Origin: Streptomyces longisporoflavus
GTDB taxonomy: Bacteria; Actinomycetota; Actinomycetes; Streptomycetales; Streptomycetaceae
Assembly: GCF_014649775.1 (NCBI RefSeq)
Contig: NZ_BMTR01000004.1
Coordinates: 372,001-436,000, forward strand
DNA length: 64,000 bases
Reading direction: 5' to 3'
The notes beneath the pieces are model-generated. The model worked only from the letters and a program-made list of their open reading frames with translations, was not told where the DNA came from and did not search any database. Position numbers and translations under genes: made by a program. Each line of letters begins with the position of its first letter. Within the stretch, counting starts at the first letter, position 1. Positions 38,969 to 48,761 of this stretch are shown piece after piece.

Positions 38969-41419
38969 GTCCCTTCGCCCACGAGGCGACGCGAGCTCGA
39001 ACCACACGGTCTTGCCCCTGGACGTACGACTGGTGCCCCACTCCTTGGCGAGCACGCTGACGATCCGGAGGCCGCGCCCGAACTCGTCGTCGGGACCCGC
39101 GCTCAGCAGGGTCGGCAGCGTGTGGTCGTCGTCCTCGACCTCGCAGATCAGCGTGGGCCCGGAGCGGACGAGACGCAGCTCGACGCGGCGTCCGCGCGAG
39201 TGCCGTACGGCATTGGTGACGAGCTCGCTGACCAGGAGCTCGGCGGTCTCGGACCGGTCCTCGCGGGACCAGGTGATCAGCCGGCCGCGCACCAGGTCGC
39301 GGGCCCTGCTCACCTCGCTCGGGTCGAGTGCGAGCCGCCAGCTCGCGACGTCCTCCTGTGCCACGCCGTTCAGGCGTGCCATCAGGAGTGCCACGTCGTC
39401 CTTGCGTCCGCCGCGGGTGTTGAGGGCACGGATGATGGTGTCGCAGGCGTCGTCCATGGAGGCCGCGGGGTGCGCCGCGGACTCGGTGAGCGTGGCGAGG
39501 CCGACTCCGATGTCCTCGCCGCGCACCTCGACCAGGCCGTCGGTGCACATCAGGAGCCGGTCGCCGGGCGCCACACGGACGGTGACCGCCTCGAAGGGCA
39601 CGCCTCCGACGCCGATGGGCGCCCCGGTCGGCAGGTCGAGCAGTTCGCTGCGGCCGTCGTCGGCGCGGACGAGGACGGGCGGGATGTGGCCCGCGTTGGC
39701 GAGGTGCAGCTCGTTCGCGATGGGGTCGTAGACCGCGTAGAGGCATGTCGCGAGGTAGTGCTCGCCGAGCCGTTGTGCCAGGTCGTCGAGGTTGCGCAGG
39801 AGCTGCGCCGGCGGCAGGTCGAGGGCGGCCATGGTCTGTACGGCGGTGCGCAACTGGCCCATCATCGCGGCCGAGTTGAGGCCGTGGCCCATCACGTCGC
39901 CCACGACGAGCGCCGTACGCGATCCGGGCAGCTTCACGGAGTCGAACCAGTCGCCGCCGACCCGGCCGAGAAGCGTGCCCGGCAGATAGCGCGTCGCGAT
40001 GTCGCAGCCGGTCATGCGCGGTTCGATGTGCGGCAGCATGCTGTCCTGGAGGGTGTCGGCGACACTCTCCTGGTAGGTGTACATGCGGGCGTTGTCGAGC
40101 ACGAGGCCCGCGCGGGCGGCCAGTTCGGCGCCGGTGACGCGGTCCATGTCGTTGAAGACGGGCCGCTCCCGGTGGCGCAGCAGGATCATGAAGCCGAGCA
40201 CCACGTTGCGGGCCTTGAGCGGTACGACGAGCATCGAGCGGTGGTTGATGAGCGGACGGATGTCGCGCTTCTCGAACTGCGAGGCGATCGCGTTGCCCAT
40301 CTCCTCGGTGATGCGCGGCACGAGCACCGGGTCACCGGAGGTCATGCACTGGAAGAACGGCGTGTGCGCGGGGAACGGCATGGATTCGCCGACGGGCACG
40401 ACGTCGTCCCAGCGTCCTGGCTCGTCCGTGTGCTCCACGGCGACCCGGTGCCACATCGTCCTCTCGTCCGGCGGCCCGTCGGGGAACCCCTCGCCCGCGA
40501 CGACCTGTTCGCGCAGGTACGTGCCCGCCACATCCGTGAAGCGGGGTACGACGGCACGGCTGACCTCGACGATCGTCCGGGAGAGGTCGAGGGAGGAGCC
40601 GATGCGTCCGCTGACCTCGTTCAGGAACTCCAGGTGCTCGCGCACCGCCGCGTATTCGAGGTCGGGGCCTTCATCGGGCGAGCCGGGCGGGCCGGGCACG
40701 CCGGTCTCGGGCGTCACACCCGCGGCGGCGGCCTGCTCTGCGCGCAGCCTGCGCTCCTTGCGTTCGGCGCGGCGCGGCACACCCCAGTCGGGGGTGACGG
40801 GCACGCGGTCGTGCTTGCTGAACTCAAGGACCGGATAACCCAGTTCGAGGACCTGCGCCACGATGCGGGAACTCTCGCCCACGCTCATGCTGGGCAGGAT
40901 CTCGGGCAGCCTGCGCGCCAGCTCGTCCGCGCCGGGGAAGTCCGTGTGCAGGGCGAACCCCGGCGCTATGCGCTCCACCTGGCCCGGCTCGCGGCCCTCC
41001 TCGTCGGCGAGCCGATCGGCGTCGGCCGCAAGGACGAGCAGCCGCTCGGGCCCGGGACCGATGAGCGGATACGCCCACCACAGCACGTCCACGCGACTCT
41101 CCGCACCGCCGGGCACGGAGAGCCGGGCGCGCCCGGCCGCGGGATACGAGATGCGTCCGTCGAGGGAGGTCTCCAGGTCGGGCCCGAGTCCGTCGTACAC
41201 GCCGAAGTTCGCGTGCTCCTCCGGGATCGCGCCGGACACCGGGAGCAGGTCGGTCGCCGGGCATCCGACGGCCTCGTCCCTGGAGTATCCGAAGAGCTTT
41301 CGTGCGCCGGCGCTCCAGTGCGAGACGGAACCCGCCCCGTCGACGACGACCACGGCGAGCGGGATCCGGCCGGCCATGGCAGGCTGCGCCACCGGCCCGC
41401 CCGGGCTGCCGTATTCCAT
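38966..41419 (-). CDS. SpoIIE-type protein phosphatase with PAS, GAF and HATPase domains
   Basis: An 817-residue cytosolic signalling protein. Order: PAS domain at about 15-130 (IPLAVVVVDGAGSVSHWSAG, RKLFGYSRDEAVG), helical part, GAF domain at about 265-440 (FLNEVSGRIGSSLDLSRTIV, SMLVVPLKARNVVLGFMIL), PP2C-type SpoIIE phosphatase at about 460-680 (GRVGGDWFDSVKL, ALVVGDVMGHGLNSAAMMGQ, LLMCTDGLVEVRGED, RKDDVALLMARL), and a C-terminal anti-sigma-type HATPase (LLVSELVTNAVRHS, EFGRGLRIVSVL). The combination both removes phosphate from an anti-sigma antagonist and can bind one, so it likely switches a SigB-type sigma factor. The start MEYGSPGG follows GGAAGGAGCG. A much longer upstream frame is a shadow of the MFS gene. 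Confidence 0.93.
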   Translation of the reverse strand: MEYGSPGGPVAQPAMAGRIPLAVVVVDGAGSVSHWSAGARKLFGYSRDEAVGCPATDLLPVSGAIPEEHANFGVYDGLGPDLETSLDGRISYPAAGRARLSVPGGAESRVDVLWWAYPLIGPGPERLLVLAADADRLADEEGREPGQVERIAPGFALHTDFPGADELARRLPEILPSMSVGESSRIVAQVLELGYPVLEFSKHDRVPVTPDWGVPRRAERKERRLRAEQAAAAGVTPETGVPGPPGSPDEGPDLEYAAVREHLEFLNEVSGRIGSSLDLSRTIVEVSRAVVPRFTDVAGTYLREQVVAGEGFPDGPPDERTMWHRVAVEHTDEPGRWDDVVPVGESMPFPAHTPFFQCMTSGDPVLVPRITEEMGNAIASQFEKRDIRPLINHRSMLVVPLKARNVVLGFMILLRHRERPVFNDMDRVTGAELAARAGLVLDNARMYTYQESVADTLQDSMLPHIEPRMTGCDIATRYLPGTLLGRVGGDWFDSVKLPGSRTALVVGDVMGHGLNSAAMMGQLRTAVQTMAALDLPPAQLLRNLDDLAQRLGEHYLATCLYAVYDPIANELHLANAGHIPPVLVRADDGRSELLDLPTGAPIGVGGVPFEAVTVRVAPGDRLLMCTDGLVEVRGEDIGVGLATLTESAAHPAASMDDACDTIIRALNTRGGRKDDVALLMARLNGVAQEDVASWRLALDPSEVSRARDLVRGRLITWSREDRSETAELLVSELVTNAVRHSRGRRVELRLVRSGPTLICEVEDDDHTLPTLLSAGPDDEFGRGLRIVSVLAKEWGTSRTSRGKTVWFELASPRGRRD

Positions 41420-41568
41420 GGCGAACGCTCCTTCCGGCGGCACCGAGAAGGCCTGCGCCGCCCTCGACCACCGTACGACCGGCGCAGCTCGCCATGCGGT
41501 GCAATAAGGGAATTGGGCGGCACGCAGCGCCTCCGGCGGGTATTTTGCGCCGTCCCTCGCACCGGGCT

Positions 41569-43986
41569 CTAGTCCTCGTGCCCCAGCTGGAGATCCCGCT
41601 CCGTGCGTCCGCCGCCCGCGACCTGGAGCACGGTGGCGACCGGCGGGTAGCCCGCGGCGATGACGGTGTACTCGCCGGACGACAGGTCGATGAACCGGAA
41701 GGTGCCGTCCTGACCGGTGGTGAGGGTGTCGACGACGTTGCCCGCCGCGTCGAGCAGCGTCACGCGCGCGTCCTGCACGGGCCGCCCACCGCCGGCCCGC
41801 ACGGTCCCGCGCAGCACGGCGCCGCCCGCGAGCTCGACGTCCTGGCGGGTCTCGCGCGACGCCTGCACGCTGACGGGCAGGGCGGCGGGGCGGAAGGCGG
41901 GGGCGCTGGCGGCGAGGGTGTATTCGCCTGCCACCAGTTCCGTGATGACATAGCCGCCCTCGCGCCCGCTGCGGGTGCTCGCGACGACCTCGCCGCGTAC
42001 GTCGGTGAGGGTCACCGCGGCGTCCCTGACCGGGGTGCCGTCGGCGGTGACCACGCTGCCCGCGAGGCGACCCGCGCCGCCGAGCACCACGTCGAGCTCC
42101 ACGGGGCGCTCCCCGACCGTGACGGTGACCGCCTGCGGCTGGTGGCCGCCCGCGGCCGCGATCAGGACGAACGATCCCGGTCCCGGCGTGGCGAGCGCGT
42201 ACCGCCCGTCGTCGCCGCTCGCGCCGCGGCCGATCTGCTGCCCGCCGACGTCGATGAGGGTCAGGGCGGCGCGGGGCACCGCGGTGCCGTCCGGGTGCTG
42301 CACGGTGCCGCAGACGGGCACCCCCGCGGCGTACGGGGCGCGGGCCTGCGGGACGGTCGTGGGCTCGGCCGTGGGGGCGTCCTGGGACGCTGCTGCGCTG
42401 GACAACAGGGGTGTCTCCTTGAGGAAGAAGGTGATCAGCATGCCGAGTAAGAGCACCGGCACCAGGTAGAGGAAGATCCGCGGCATCGCGTCGGCGTACG
42501 CCTGGATGTAGCCGTCGCGCAGCGGGGCGGGCATCGCGTGGACGAGCTGCGGGGTGATGGCCTCGGGGTCGGGGAGGCCCGCCCCGGCCGGGATGCGGTC
42601 GGTGAGCGAGTCCGCGAGGCGGTCGGCGAAGAGCGTGCCGAAGATCGCGGCGCCGACGCTGCCGCCGATCTGCCGGAAGTAGTTGTTGGCGCTGGTGGCG
42701 GTGCCGAGGTCGGCGGGGCGCACCGCGTTCTGCACGGCGAGGATGAGCACCGGCATGACGAGGCCGACGCCCGCGCCGAGCACGGCCATCCAGATGCTGT
42801 AGTGCAGCCGGGGTGTGTCGGCTTCGAGGCGGGAGAGCAGCCACATGCCGATGACGGACAGGATGCCGCCGATCACCGGGTAGATCTTGTAGCGCCCGGT
42901 GTGGCTGATGAGCTGCCCGGAGAGGATGGAGGCGCCGACGACGCCGCCCATCATCGGCAGCATGAGCAGTCCGGACTCGGTGGCGCTCGCGCCGTCGACC
43001 ATCTGCAGGAAGGTCGGCAGATAGCTGGCGGCGCCGAAGAGGGCGACTCCGACGACCATGCCCACGACGGCGGTGACGTTGAAGACCGAGTCGCGGAACA
43101 GGCGCAGGGGGATGATCGGTTCCGCGGCGAAGCGCTCGGCGACGACGAAGAGCACGACCGATACGACGGCTCCGGCCGCGAGCCCCAGGATGACGCGCGA
43201 GCCCCACTCGTACTCGGTGCCGCCCCAACTGGTCAGCAGGACCAGGCAGGTGGACGCGGCGGTGAGCAACAGCGCGCCGAGGACGTCGAGTCGGGCCTTG
43301 GCGGTGGGCTTGGGCAGCTTCAGGACGAAGCTGACGACGGCGAGGGTGACGAGCCCGAAGGGCACGTTGAAGTAGAAGCACCAGCGCCAGGTGACGTGGT
43401 CGGTGAAGAACCCGCCGAGCAGGGGCCCGGCGACCGACGCGAGGCCGAAGGCGGCGCCGATGAGGCCCATGTAGCGGCCGCGTTCCCGCGGCGGCACGAT
43501 GTCCGCGATGATCGCCTGTACGCCGATCATGAGGCCGCCCGCGCCGACTCCCTGGAGGGCGCGGAAGGCGATGAGCTGGTCCATCGTTCGCGACCAGCCG
43601 GCGAGCGCGGAGCCGACGACGAAGATGATGATCGCGAACTGGAAGACGCCCTTGCGTCCGAAGAGGTCCCCGAGCTTGCCGTAGATGGGCAGGCCGACCG
43701 TGGACGTCAGGAGGTAGGCGGTGATCGCCCAGGACATCTTGTCCAGGCCGTGCAGCTCACCGACGATCTTCGGGAGCGCGGTGGCGACGATCATCTGCTC
43801 GAGGGCGGCGAGCAGCAGGGCGAGCATGAGCCCGACGAAGACCATCCGGACGCGGGCGGGGCTGAGGTCGCCGGCCGCCGGTCCGTGCCGCCGCGGCGGC
43901 GGCGGTGGCTCCCGGGGGTCCTCGGGCGCCACGACCGCCCGGGGCTCCCCCTGTTCGGTGCCCTTCACCAGCGTCGTGCTGCCCAC
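41569..43986 (-). CDS. DHA2 MFS transporter with C-terminal carboxypeptidase-regulatory-like repeats
   Basis: An 805-residue fusion. The first 520 residues are a 14-helix drug:proton MFS protein ([20 protein letters not shown] with motif D1, [15 protein letters not shown] as motif [18 protein letters not shown] as motif C). A Pro/Ala linker ([17 protein letters not shown]) leads to three beta-sandwich repeats of the CarboxypepD_reg type at about 550-620, 630-700 and 715-790, each starting like [20 protein letters not shown] and holding a [23 protein letters not shown] core. These may lie outside the membrane and bind something. The GTG at 43986 has GGGGAGCAGGAC before it and is preferred over the one at 44007. 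Antisense frames here are shadows. Confidence 0.9.
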   Translation of the reverse strand: MGSTTLVKGTEQGEPRAVVAPEDPREPPPPPRRHGPAAGDLSPARVRMVFVGLMLALLLAALEQMIVATALPKIVGELHGLDKMSWAITAYLLTSTVGLPIYGKLGDLFGRKGVFQFAIIIFVVGSALAGWSRTMDQLIAFRALQGVGAGGLMIGVQAIIADIVPPRERGRYMGLIGAAFGLASVAGPLLGGFFTDHVTWRWCFYFNVPFGLVTLAVVSFVLKLPKPTAKARLDVLGALLLTAASTCLVLLTSWGGTEYEWGSRVILGLAAGAVVSVVLFVVAERFAAEPIIPLRLFRDSVFNVTAVVGMVVGVALFGAASYLPTFLQMVDGASATESGLLMLPMMGGVVGASILSGQLISHTGRYKIYPVIGGILSVIGMWLLSRLEADTPRLHYSIWMAVLGAGVGLVMPVLILAVQNAVRPADLGTATSANNYFRQIGGSVGAAIFGTLFADRLADSLTDRIPAGAGLPDPEAITPQLVHAMPAPLRDGYIQAYADAMPRIFLYLVPVLLLGMLITFFLKETPLLSSAAASQDAPTAEPTTVPQARAPYAAGVPVCGTVQHPDGTAVPRAALTLIDVGGQQIGRGASGDDGRYALATPGPGSFVLIAAAGGHQPQAVTVTVGERPVELDVVLGGAGRLAGSVVTADGTPVRDAAVTLTDVRGEVVASTRSGREGGYVITELVAGEYTLAASAPAFRPAALPVSVQASRETRQDVELAGGAVLRGTVRAGGGRPVQDARVTLLDAAGNVVDTLTTGQDGTFRFIDLSSGEYTVIAAGYPPVATVLQVAGGGRTERDLQLGHED

Positions 43987-44219
43987 GTCCTGCTCCCCTC
44001 GTCGCACCTGCGCCGCACATTTCTCGCATTACGCGACAACTGCGAGCAAGCGCGACGAGTCGCCCCTGCGCGGGGTCCGGCACACGTATGTGCCGGTGGG
44101 AGCCCTACGCCGTACAACTGGCCCGAACAGAAAACCACTCGAAACGGTGAGCGTGACAACAACCCTGATGGGCTACCGGAGTTGAGGCAGGCCGGTCAGG
44201 TGCGGGCCAGGGAGCCGGT

Positions 44220-44663
44220 CTACTTCTCGACCTCGCCCGCGAGCTTGCCGAGCACCTCGTCGTAGATCCGCCCGAGGCCCTTGGGGGCGAAGGTCTTCTC
44301 GAAGAAGCCGCCGATGCCGCCCGCGCCGTTCCACACGGTGGAGACGACCACGCGCGCCTTGCCCTCGCCCGCCGGGGTCACCGTCCAGGTGGTGACCATG
44401 GAGGAGTTGCGGTCCTTCTCGACGAGCTGCCCGTCGGTCGGTTCGGTGACGTCGAGGAGGCAGTCCCTGATCCGCTTGCTGGTCGCCTGGAGCTTCCAGT
44501 GGACGAGCGTCCCGTCGCCGTCGCCGCCCTCGCGCACCTCGAACTCGCTGAAGTGCTCCGACAGGATCTTCGAACGCGTGCCCTCGTAGTCGGCGAGTGC
44601 GTCGAAGACGTCCTCCGGCCGCGCCGCGATGATCCGCTCCGTGGTCGCCTCGACCTGCGCCAT
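44220..44663 (-). CDS. SRPBCC (START-like) family protein
   Basis: A 147-residue protein with the polyketide-cyclase-type fold. It begins with AQVEATTERIIAARPEDVFD, the typical first strand and helix, continues with EVREGGDGDGTLVHWKLQAT and TWTVTPAGEGKARVVVSTVW, and ends in a long C-terminal helix (FFEKTFAPKGLGRIYDEVLG). Such proteins bind a hydrophobic ligand or act as coenzyme Q-binding or stress proteins; the ligand is not evident. The ATG at 44663 follows GGAGGAAGTGCC. It is divergent from the radical SAM gene across 156 bp that contain a LexA box. Confidence 0.88.
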   Translation of the reverse strand: MAQVEATTERIIAARPEDVFDALADYEGTRSKILSEHFSEFEVREGGDGDGTLVHWKLQATSKRIRDCLLDVTEPTDGQLVEKDRNSSMVTTWTVTPAGEGKARVVVSTVWNGAGGIGGFFEKTFAPKGLGRIYDEVLGKLAGEVEK

Positions 44664-44775
44664 GGCACTTCCTCCAGCACTCGGTTGTTCGGGGGATGGT
44701 TCGCGGAAAGCCAACCACCCTGCCCGCCGGGCCCCCAAATCGGGGTGCCCGCCGTACCGGGTCGCACGATCAAGG

Positions 44776-44787
44776 GAACGTATGTTC
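44776..44787. promoter_or_regulatory. LexA (SOS) box
   Basis: GAAC-GTAT-GTTC is a perfect match to the actinobacterial SOS core GAACN4GTTC. It lies 33 bp upstream of the radical SAM start codon, and a TATTCT -10-like element follows immediately at 44788-44793. This predicts repression by LexA and release after DNA damage. The site could also affect the divergent SRPBCC gene 113 bp away. Confidence 0.8.
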
Positions 44788-44819
44788 TATTCTGTGGTCA
44801 GTGCTACCGAGGAGGCGTC

Positions 44820-45863
44820 ATGCGCTGGGAGAACCTCGCCGACGGTCCCGTACGGGGTGTCGCGGATGCCGCGCTGTTCGGCGCGGACGCGGTCACCACC
44901 CGGACCTTCGACACCCCCGAGTTCCGTGGGATCACCTTTCACGAGATCCGGGCCAGATCGATCGTGAACCGGGTGCCGGGGGCCTCACGCATGCCGTTCG
45001 AATGGACGGTCAATCCCTACCGGGGCTGCTCGCACGCGTGCGTCTACTGCTTCGCGCGCAAGACGCACAGCTATCTGGACCTGGACACGGGGCTCGGTTT
45101 CGACAGTCAGATCGTGGTGAAGGTCAACGCCCCCGATCTGCTGCGCCGCCGGCTCGCCTCGCCCCGCTGGCACGGCGAGCACATCGCGATGGGCACGAAC
45201 GTCGACTGCTATCAGCGGGCCGAGGGGCGCTACGGCCTCATGCCCGGCATCATCGCCGCCCTGCGCGATCACGCGAACCCCTTCTCCATCCTCACGAAGG
45301 GCACGCTGATCCTGCGCGACCTCGAACTCCTGAAGCAGGCCGCCGCCGTCACGGACGTGGGGATCTCGGTGTCCGTCGGCTTCGTCGACCAGGAGTTGTG
45401 GCGCACCGTCGAACCGGGCACGCCCGCTCCGGAGCGGCGGCTCGACGCCGTGCGGACGCTGACCGGGCACGGCATCGGGTGCGGCGTCCTGATGGCGCCC
45501 GTGATCCCCTTCCTCGGGGACAGGCCCGAGCAGTTGCGGGCGACCGTGCGGGCCATCGCCGCGTCGGGGGCCACCTCCGTGACGCCCCTGGTGCTGCATC
45601 TGCGGCCCGGGGCGCGCGAGTGGTTCATGGCCTGGCTGGAACGCCACCACCCGTATCTGGTGCGGCGCTACGAACGGCTGTACGCGGAAGGGGCCTACGC
45701 GCCCAAGTGGTACCAGCGCCGGATCACCCGGCAAGTACACGAGCTGGCCGAGGAGTTCGGCATCGGCCCCACGCGCGCGGGAGCCGCCCGCCGCATCCGC
45801 GTACCGGAACAGCCCGCTCCGGCCCCCGCCGCACCGGGCGGCACCCAGCTCACCCTCTTGTGA
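44820..45863 (+). CDS. Rv2578c family radical SAM protein
   Basis: A 347-residue radical SAM enzyme of the Rv2578c group, related to spore photoproduct lyase-like proteins. The cluster-binding cysteines are Cys70, Cys74 and Cys77 in YRGCSHACVYCFARKTH. Further family marks are GTNVDCYQRAEGRYGLMPGI near 120-140 and FSILTKGTLILRDLELL. The tail after about 325 is Pro/Ala-rich. The reaction is unknown. The ATG is preceded by GAGGAGGCGTC at ideal distance. A perfect LexA box lies 33 bp upstream, so it is probably DNA-damage-induced and may repair or modify nucleic acid. The HEAT-repeat gene converges on it. Confidence 0.93.
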   Translation: MRWENLADGPVRGVADAALFGADAVTTRTFDTPEFRGITFHEIRARSIVNRVPGASRMPFEWTVNPYRGCSHACVYCFARKTHSYLDLDTGLGFDSQIVVKVNAPDLLRRRLASPRWHGEHIAMGTNVDCYQRAEGRYGLMPGIIAALRDHANPFSILTKGTLILRDLELLKQAAAVTDVGISVSVGFVDQELWRTVEPGTPAPERRLDAVRTLTGHGIGCGVLMAPVIPFLGDRPEQLRATVRAIAASGATSVTPLVLHLRPGAREWFMAWLERHHPYLVRRYERLYAEGAYAPKWYQRRITRQVHELAEEFGIGPTRAGAARRIRVPEQPAPAPAAPGGTQLTLL

Positions 45864-45921
45864 CGGGGCAACGACCAAGCCCTCCGCGGTGATTGCCAGA
45901 GACATGAGCCAGGGTGAGGAG

Positions 45922-46491
45922 TCAGCCCGGCAGCCTGGCAAGCGCCGCCGATGCAGCCGCCGCGAGCCGCGGGAAACCGCACGCCTGCGTCAGGACGGGC
46001 CTGGCCCTCGGATCCCCCAGCGCGCCAAGACCCTCCACGCAGGCCAGCGCGATCTTCCCGTACGGATCGTGCGGGGCGAGCCTGCGGCCCAGCGTGGTGA
46101 TGAGTGCGGGCGCGGACTCGGGCGCGCGCAGCTCGGTGAGCAGACGCACGGGGTACAGGGCGTAGGCGATGCGCAGCTCATTGGTGGCCAGGGCGGCTGC
46201 CGCTCGTGCCGTACGCGGATCACGCAGCCTGGCCAGGGCGTACGCGGCGGCCGCGCACCGTGAGGGATCGCGGTGGTTGAGGAGCAGCACCAGGGCCTCG
46301 AAGGCCCTGCGGTCCCCCGCGATGCCGAGCCGGACGGCCGCCAGTTCCCGTGCCCACAGGGGCTGGCCCGCCCCGACGAGCACCTCCGCGAGTTCCTCCG
46401 CATCGCCGGTCGCGGCCAGCCTCTCGTAACTCTCCGAGACTCCCGCCTCGCGGCGTAAGCGTTCCGTCACCGTGCGCAACTCCACGTCCAT
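45922..46491 (-). CDS. HEAT-repeat protein
   Basis: A 189-residue all-helical protein made of HEAT-like repeats: AEVLVGAGQPLWARELAAV, ALVLLLNHRDPSRCAAAA, ALARLRDPRTARAAAALATN and PALITTLGRRLAPHDPYGKI followed by CVEGLGALGDPRARPVL. Such scaffolds bind proteins or, in some phycobilin-lyase relatives, small molecules. The ATG at 46491 fits the first helix (MDVELRTVTERLRRE); an extension of 10 residues upstream is possible. It converges on the radical SAM gene with 58 bp between stops and is divergent from the hydroxyacyl-CoA dehydrogenase gene. No link to either is proven. Confidence 0.82.
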   Translation of the reverse strand: MDVELRTVTERLRREAGVSESYERLAATGDAEELAEVLVGAGQPLWARELAAVRLGIAGDRRAFEALVLLLNHRDPSRCAAAAYALARLRDPRTARAAAALATNELRIAYALYPVRLLTELRAPESAPALITTLGRRLAPHDPYGKIALACVEGLGALGDPRARPVLTQACGFPRLAAAASAALARLPG

Positions 46492-46834
46492 GACGGGGAG
46501 CCTATCCGCGATGCAGATCACAAACCCCGGGGACTGGCGCGCTCGTTACTCGCCGGTTAATCTCAAGTGAGCGGGGCACACTCCCCGCGAAGCAGTTCTC
46601 CTCCTCATGGCGGCCTGGTGACGCAGCCGCCGTGAGTGCATGTCGGTTCGGTGCTTCGAGCACCTCAGCTCCATCCAGTACGACGCGGCTCCGGGACAGG
46701 GCCGGTCGGCTCCTCACGGGCGTGCGCGCTTCGCCGCCCGGTCACGACACGCAGCTCCCCTCCCGTACGCCGCGCCGCCGTCGCCGCGCTTCGCGTGCGC
46801 CCCTCAGTCGTCACTCACTTCCTGGAGTCCACCC
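46492..46834. other. Promoter and leader region of the hydroxyacyl-CoA dehydrogenase gene
   Basis: This 343-bp gap holds an imperfect 15-bp palindrome TTACTCGCCGGTTAA at 46546-46560, which looks like a TetR-type operator, and a GCGGGG-CACACT-CCCCGC hairpin at 46572-46589. The last 230 bp are ordinary leader sequence without a credible gene. Control by the TetR protein encoded at 48762 is possible but not shown. Confidence 0.5.
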
Positions 46835-48616
46835 ATGGACACTCCCTTGAACACCGTCGCCGTGATCGGTCTCGGCACGATGGGCACCGGCATCGCCGAG
46901 GTCCTGGCCCGCGCGGGACGCGAGGTCATCGGCATCGACATCAGCGAGGCCGCGGGCGCCCGGGCCGTCGCCGCCATCGAGGCGTCCACCGCGCGGGCCG
47001 TGCGCCGTGAGCAGCTCACGCAGGACGAGCGGCGTGACGCGCTCGCCCGCGTCCGTACGTTCACCGACCTGCAGGCCGCGGCCGACGCCGATCTGGTGAT
47101 CGAGGTCGCCCCCGAGTCGTACGAGATCAAGCAGCAGCTCATCCGCGAACTCGACGGCGTGGTGCGCCCGGAGACGATCATCGCGACCGGCACGAACGCG
47201 CTGTCCGTGACCCGGCTGGCCGCCGAGTCGCAGCGCCCCGAGCGGGTGCTCGGCCTGCACTTCTTCAACCCGGCGCCGGCGATGAAGCTGGTCGAGGTGG
47301 TCTCCTCCGTGCTGACCGCGCCCGCGGCCGTCGCCTCCGTCACCGACCTGGCGTACGCGCTCGGCAAGGAGCCCGTCGCGGTCGGTGACCGGCCCGGATT
47401 CGTCGCCGACGGCCTGCTCTTCGGCTACCTCAACCAGGCAGCGGCGATGTACGAGGCCAAGTACGCCTCCCGCGAGGACATCGACGCCGCGATGAAGCTG
47501 GGCTGCGGCCTGCCCATGGGCCCCCTCGCCCTGCTTGACCTGGTCGGCATCGACACCGCCCGCACGGTCCTTGACGCGATGTACGCCGAGTCGCACGACC
47601 GCCTGCACGCCCCCGCGCCGATCCTCAAGCAGCTCAGCGAGGCGGGTCTGACCGGGCGCAAGTCGGGGCGTGGGTTCTACTCGTACGAGGAGCCGGGCAG
47701 TTCGGTCGTCGTGCGGGACGCGCTGACCCCGCCGGAGGACGGACGGCAGTCCGGCGGGCGCACCATCCGCTCGGTCGGCGTCGCGGGCTCCGGCACGATG
47801 GCCTCCGGGATCGCCGAGGTGTTCGCCAAGGCCGGCTACGACGTGGTGCTCGCGGCGCGCAGCGAGGAGAAGGCGGAGAAGGCCAAGTCCCGTATCGGCA
47901 AGTCGCTTTCGCGCTCCGTCGACAAGGGGCGGATGACGGCGGAGACCGCTGCCAAGACGCTGGACCGGATCACCCCGGCCGGTACGTACGACGCGTTCGC
48001 CGACGTCGACCTGGCCCTTGAGGCGGTCGCCGAGGACCTGGAGATCAAGCAGCAGCTGTTCGCGGCGTTCGACAAGGTCTGCAAGCCGGGCGCGATCCTG
48101 GCGACCACGACCTCGTCCCTGCCGGTCGTCGCCTGCGCCCGCGCCACCTCGCGGCCGGGCGACGTGATCGGCATGCACTTCTTCAACCCGGCACCGGCGA
48201 TGAAACTGGTCGAGGTGGTCCGCACGGTCCTCACCGACGACGACGTGCACGCGACGGTGCGCCAGGTCTGCGCGACGATCAAGAAGCACCCGGTGGACTG
48301 CGGCGACCGGGCGGGCTTCATCGTGAACGCGCTCCTGTTCCCCTACCTCAACAACGCGGTCAAGATGGTCCAGGAGCATTACGCGACCCTCGACGACATC
48401 GACGCCGCGATGAAGCTCGGCGGCGGCTACCCCATGGGGCCCTTCGAGCTCCTGGACGTCGTCGGCCTCGATGTCTCGCTCGCCATCGAGAAGGTCCTGC
48501 ACCGCGAGTTCCGCGACCCGGGCCTCGCTCCCGCCCCCCTGCTGGAACACCTGGTGGCCGCGGGCTGCCTCGGCCGCAAGACCGGCCGCGGCTTCCGCGA
48601 ATATGCGCGGCGGTAA
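46835..48616 (+). CDS. 3-hydroxyacyl-CoA dehydrogenase, tandem duplicated type
   Basis: A 593-residue protein made of two complete 3-hydroxyacyl-CoA dehydrogenase modules. The first NAD-binding loop is VIGLGTMGTGIAEVLARAG at residue 9 and the second is GVAGSGTMASGIAEVFAKAG near 310. Each module repeats LHFFNPAPAMKLVEVV or MHFFNPAPAMKLVEVV, the catalytic His-Glu region, and ends with the GRKSGRGFY / GRKTGRGFR mark. It reduces acetoacetyl-CoA or oxidises 3-hydroxybutyryl-CoA, the step that feeds crotonyl-CoA to the ccr cluster downstream. Single-module enzymes are about 290 residues, so this is an internal duplication. The ATG follows TCCTGGAGTCCACCC. Confidence 0.93.
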   Translation: MDTPLNTVAVIGLGTMGTGIAEVLARAGREVIGIDISEAAGARAVAAIEASTARAVRREQLTQDERRDALARVRTFTDLQAAADADLVIEVAPESYEIKQQLIRELDGVVRPETIIATGTNALSVTRLAAESQRPERVLGLHFFNPAPAMKLVEVVSSVLTAPAAVASVTDLAYALGKEPVAVGDRPGFVADGLLFGYLNQAAAMYEAKYASREDIDAAMKLGCGLPMGPLALLDLVGIDTARTVLDAMYAESHDRLHAPAPILKQLSEAGLTGRKSGRGFYSYEEPGSSVVVRDALTPPEDGRQSGGRTIRSVGVAGSGTMASGIAEVFAKAGYDVVLAARSEEKAEKAKSRIGKSLSRSVDKGRMTAETAAKTLDRITPAGTYDAFADVDLALEAVAEDLEIKQQLFAAFDKVCKPGAILATTTSSLPVVACARATSRPGDVIGMHFFNPAPAMKLVEVVRTVLTDDDVHATVRQVCATIKKHPVDCGDRAGFIVNALLFPYLNNAVKMVQEHYATLDDIDAAMKLGGGYPMGPFELLDVVGLDVSLAIEKVLHREFRDPGLAPAPLLEHLVAAGCLGRKTGRGFREYARR

Positions 48617-48761
48617 GCCGGGAACGGACGCGGACGCGCCTGACGGAGAACGTCACACGTACTGGGGCGGGCTGCTCGAACCCTCGGGCGGCCCCGTCCC
48701 GCCGTCGCGCGTGCGCGTCCCGCCGGAGCACTCGGCTGCGCATATGCAGTACGTTCGGGGC

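Noticed and set aside
38804..41572. A 922-codon plus-strand frame opposite the SpoIIE-type gene
   Set aside because: Antisense shadow of a real gene in high-GC DNA; the minus-strand product has continuous domain matches.
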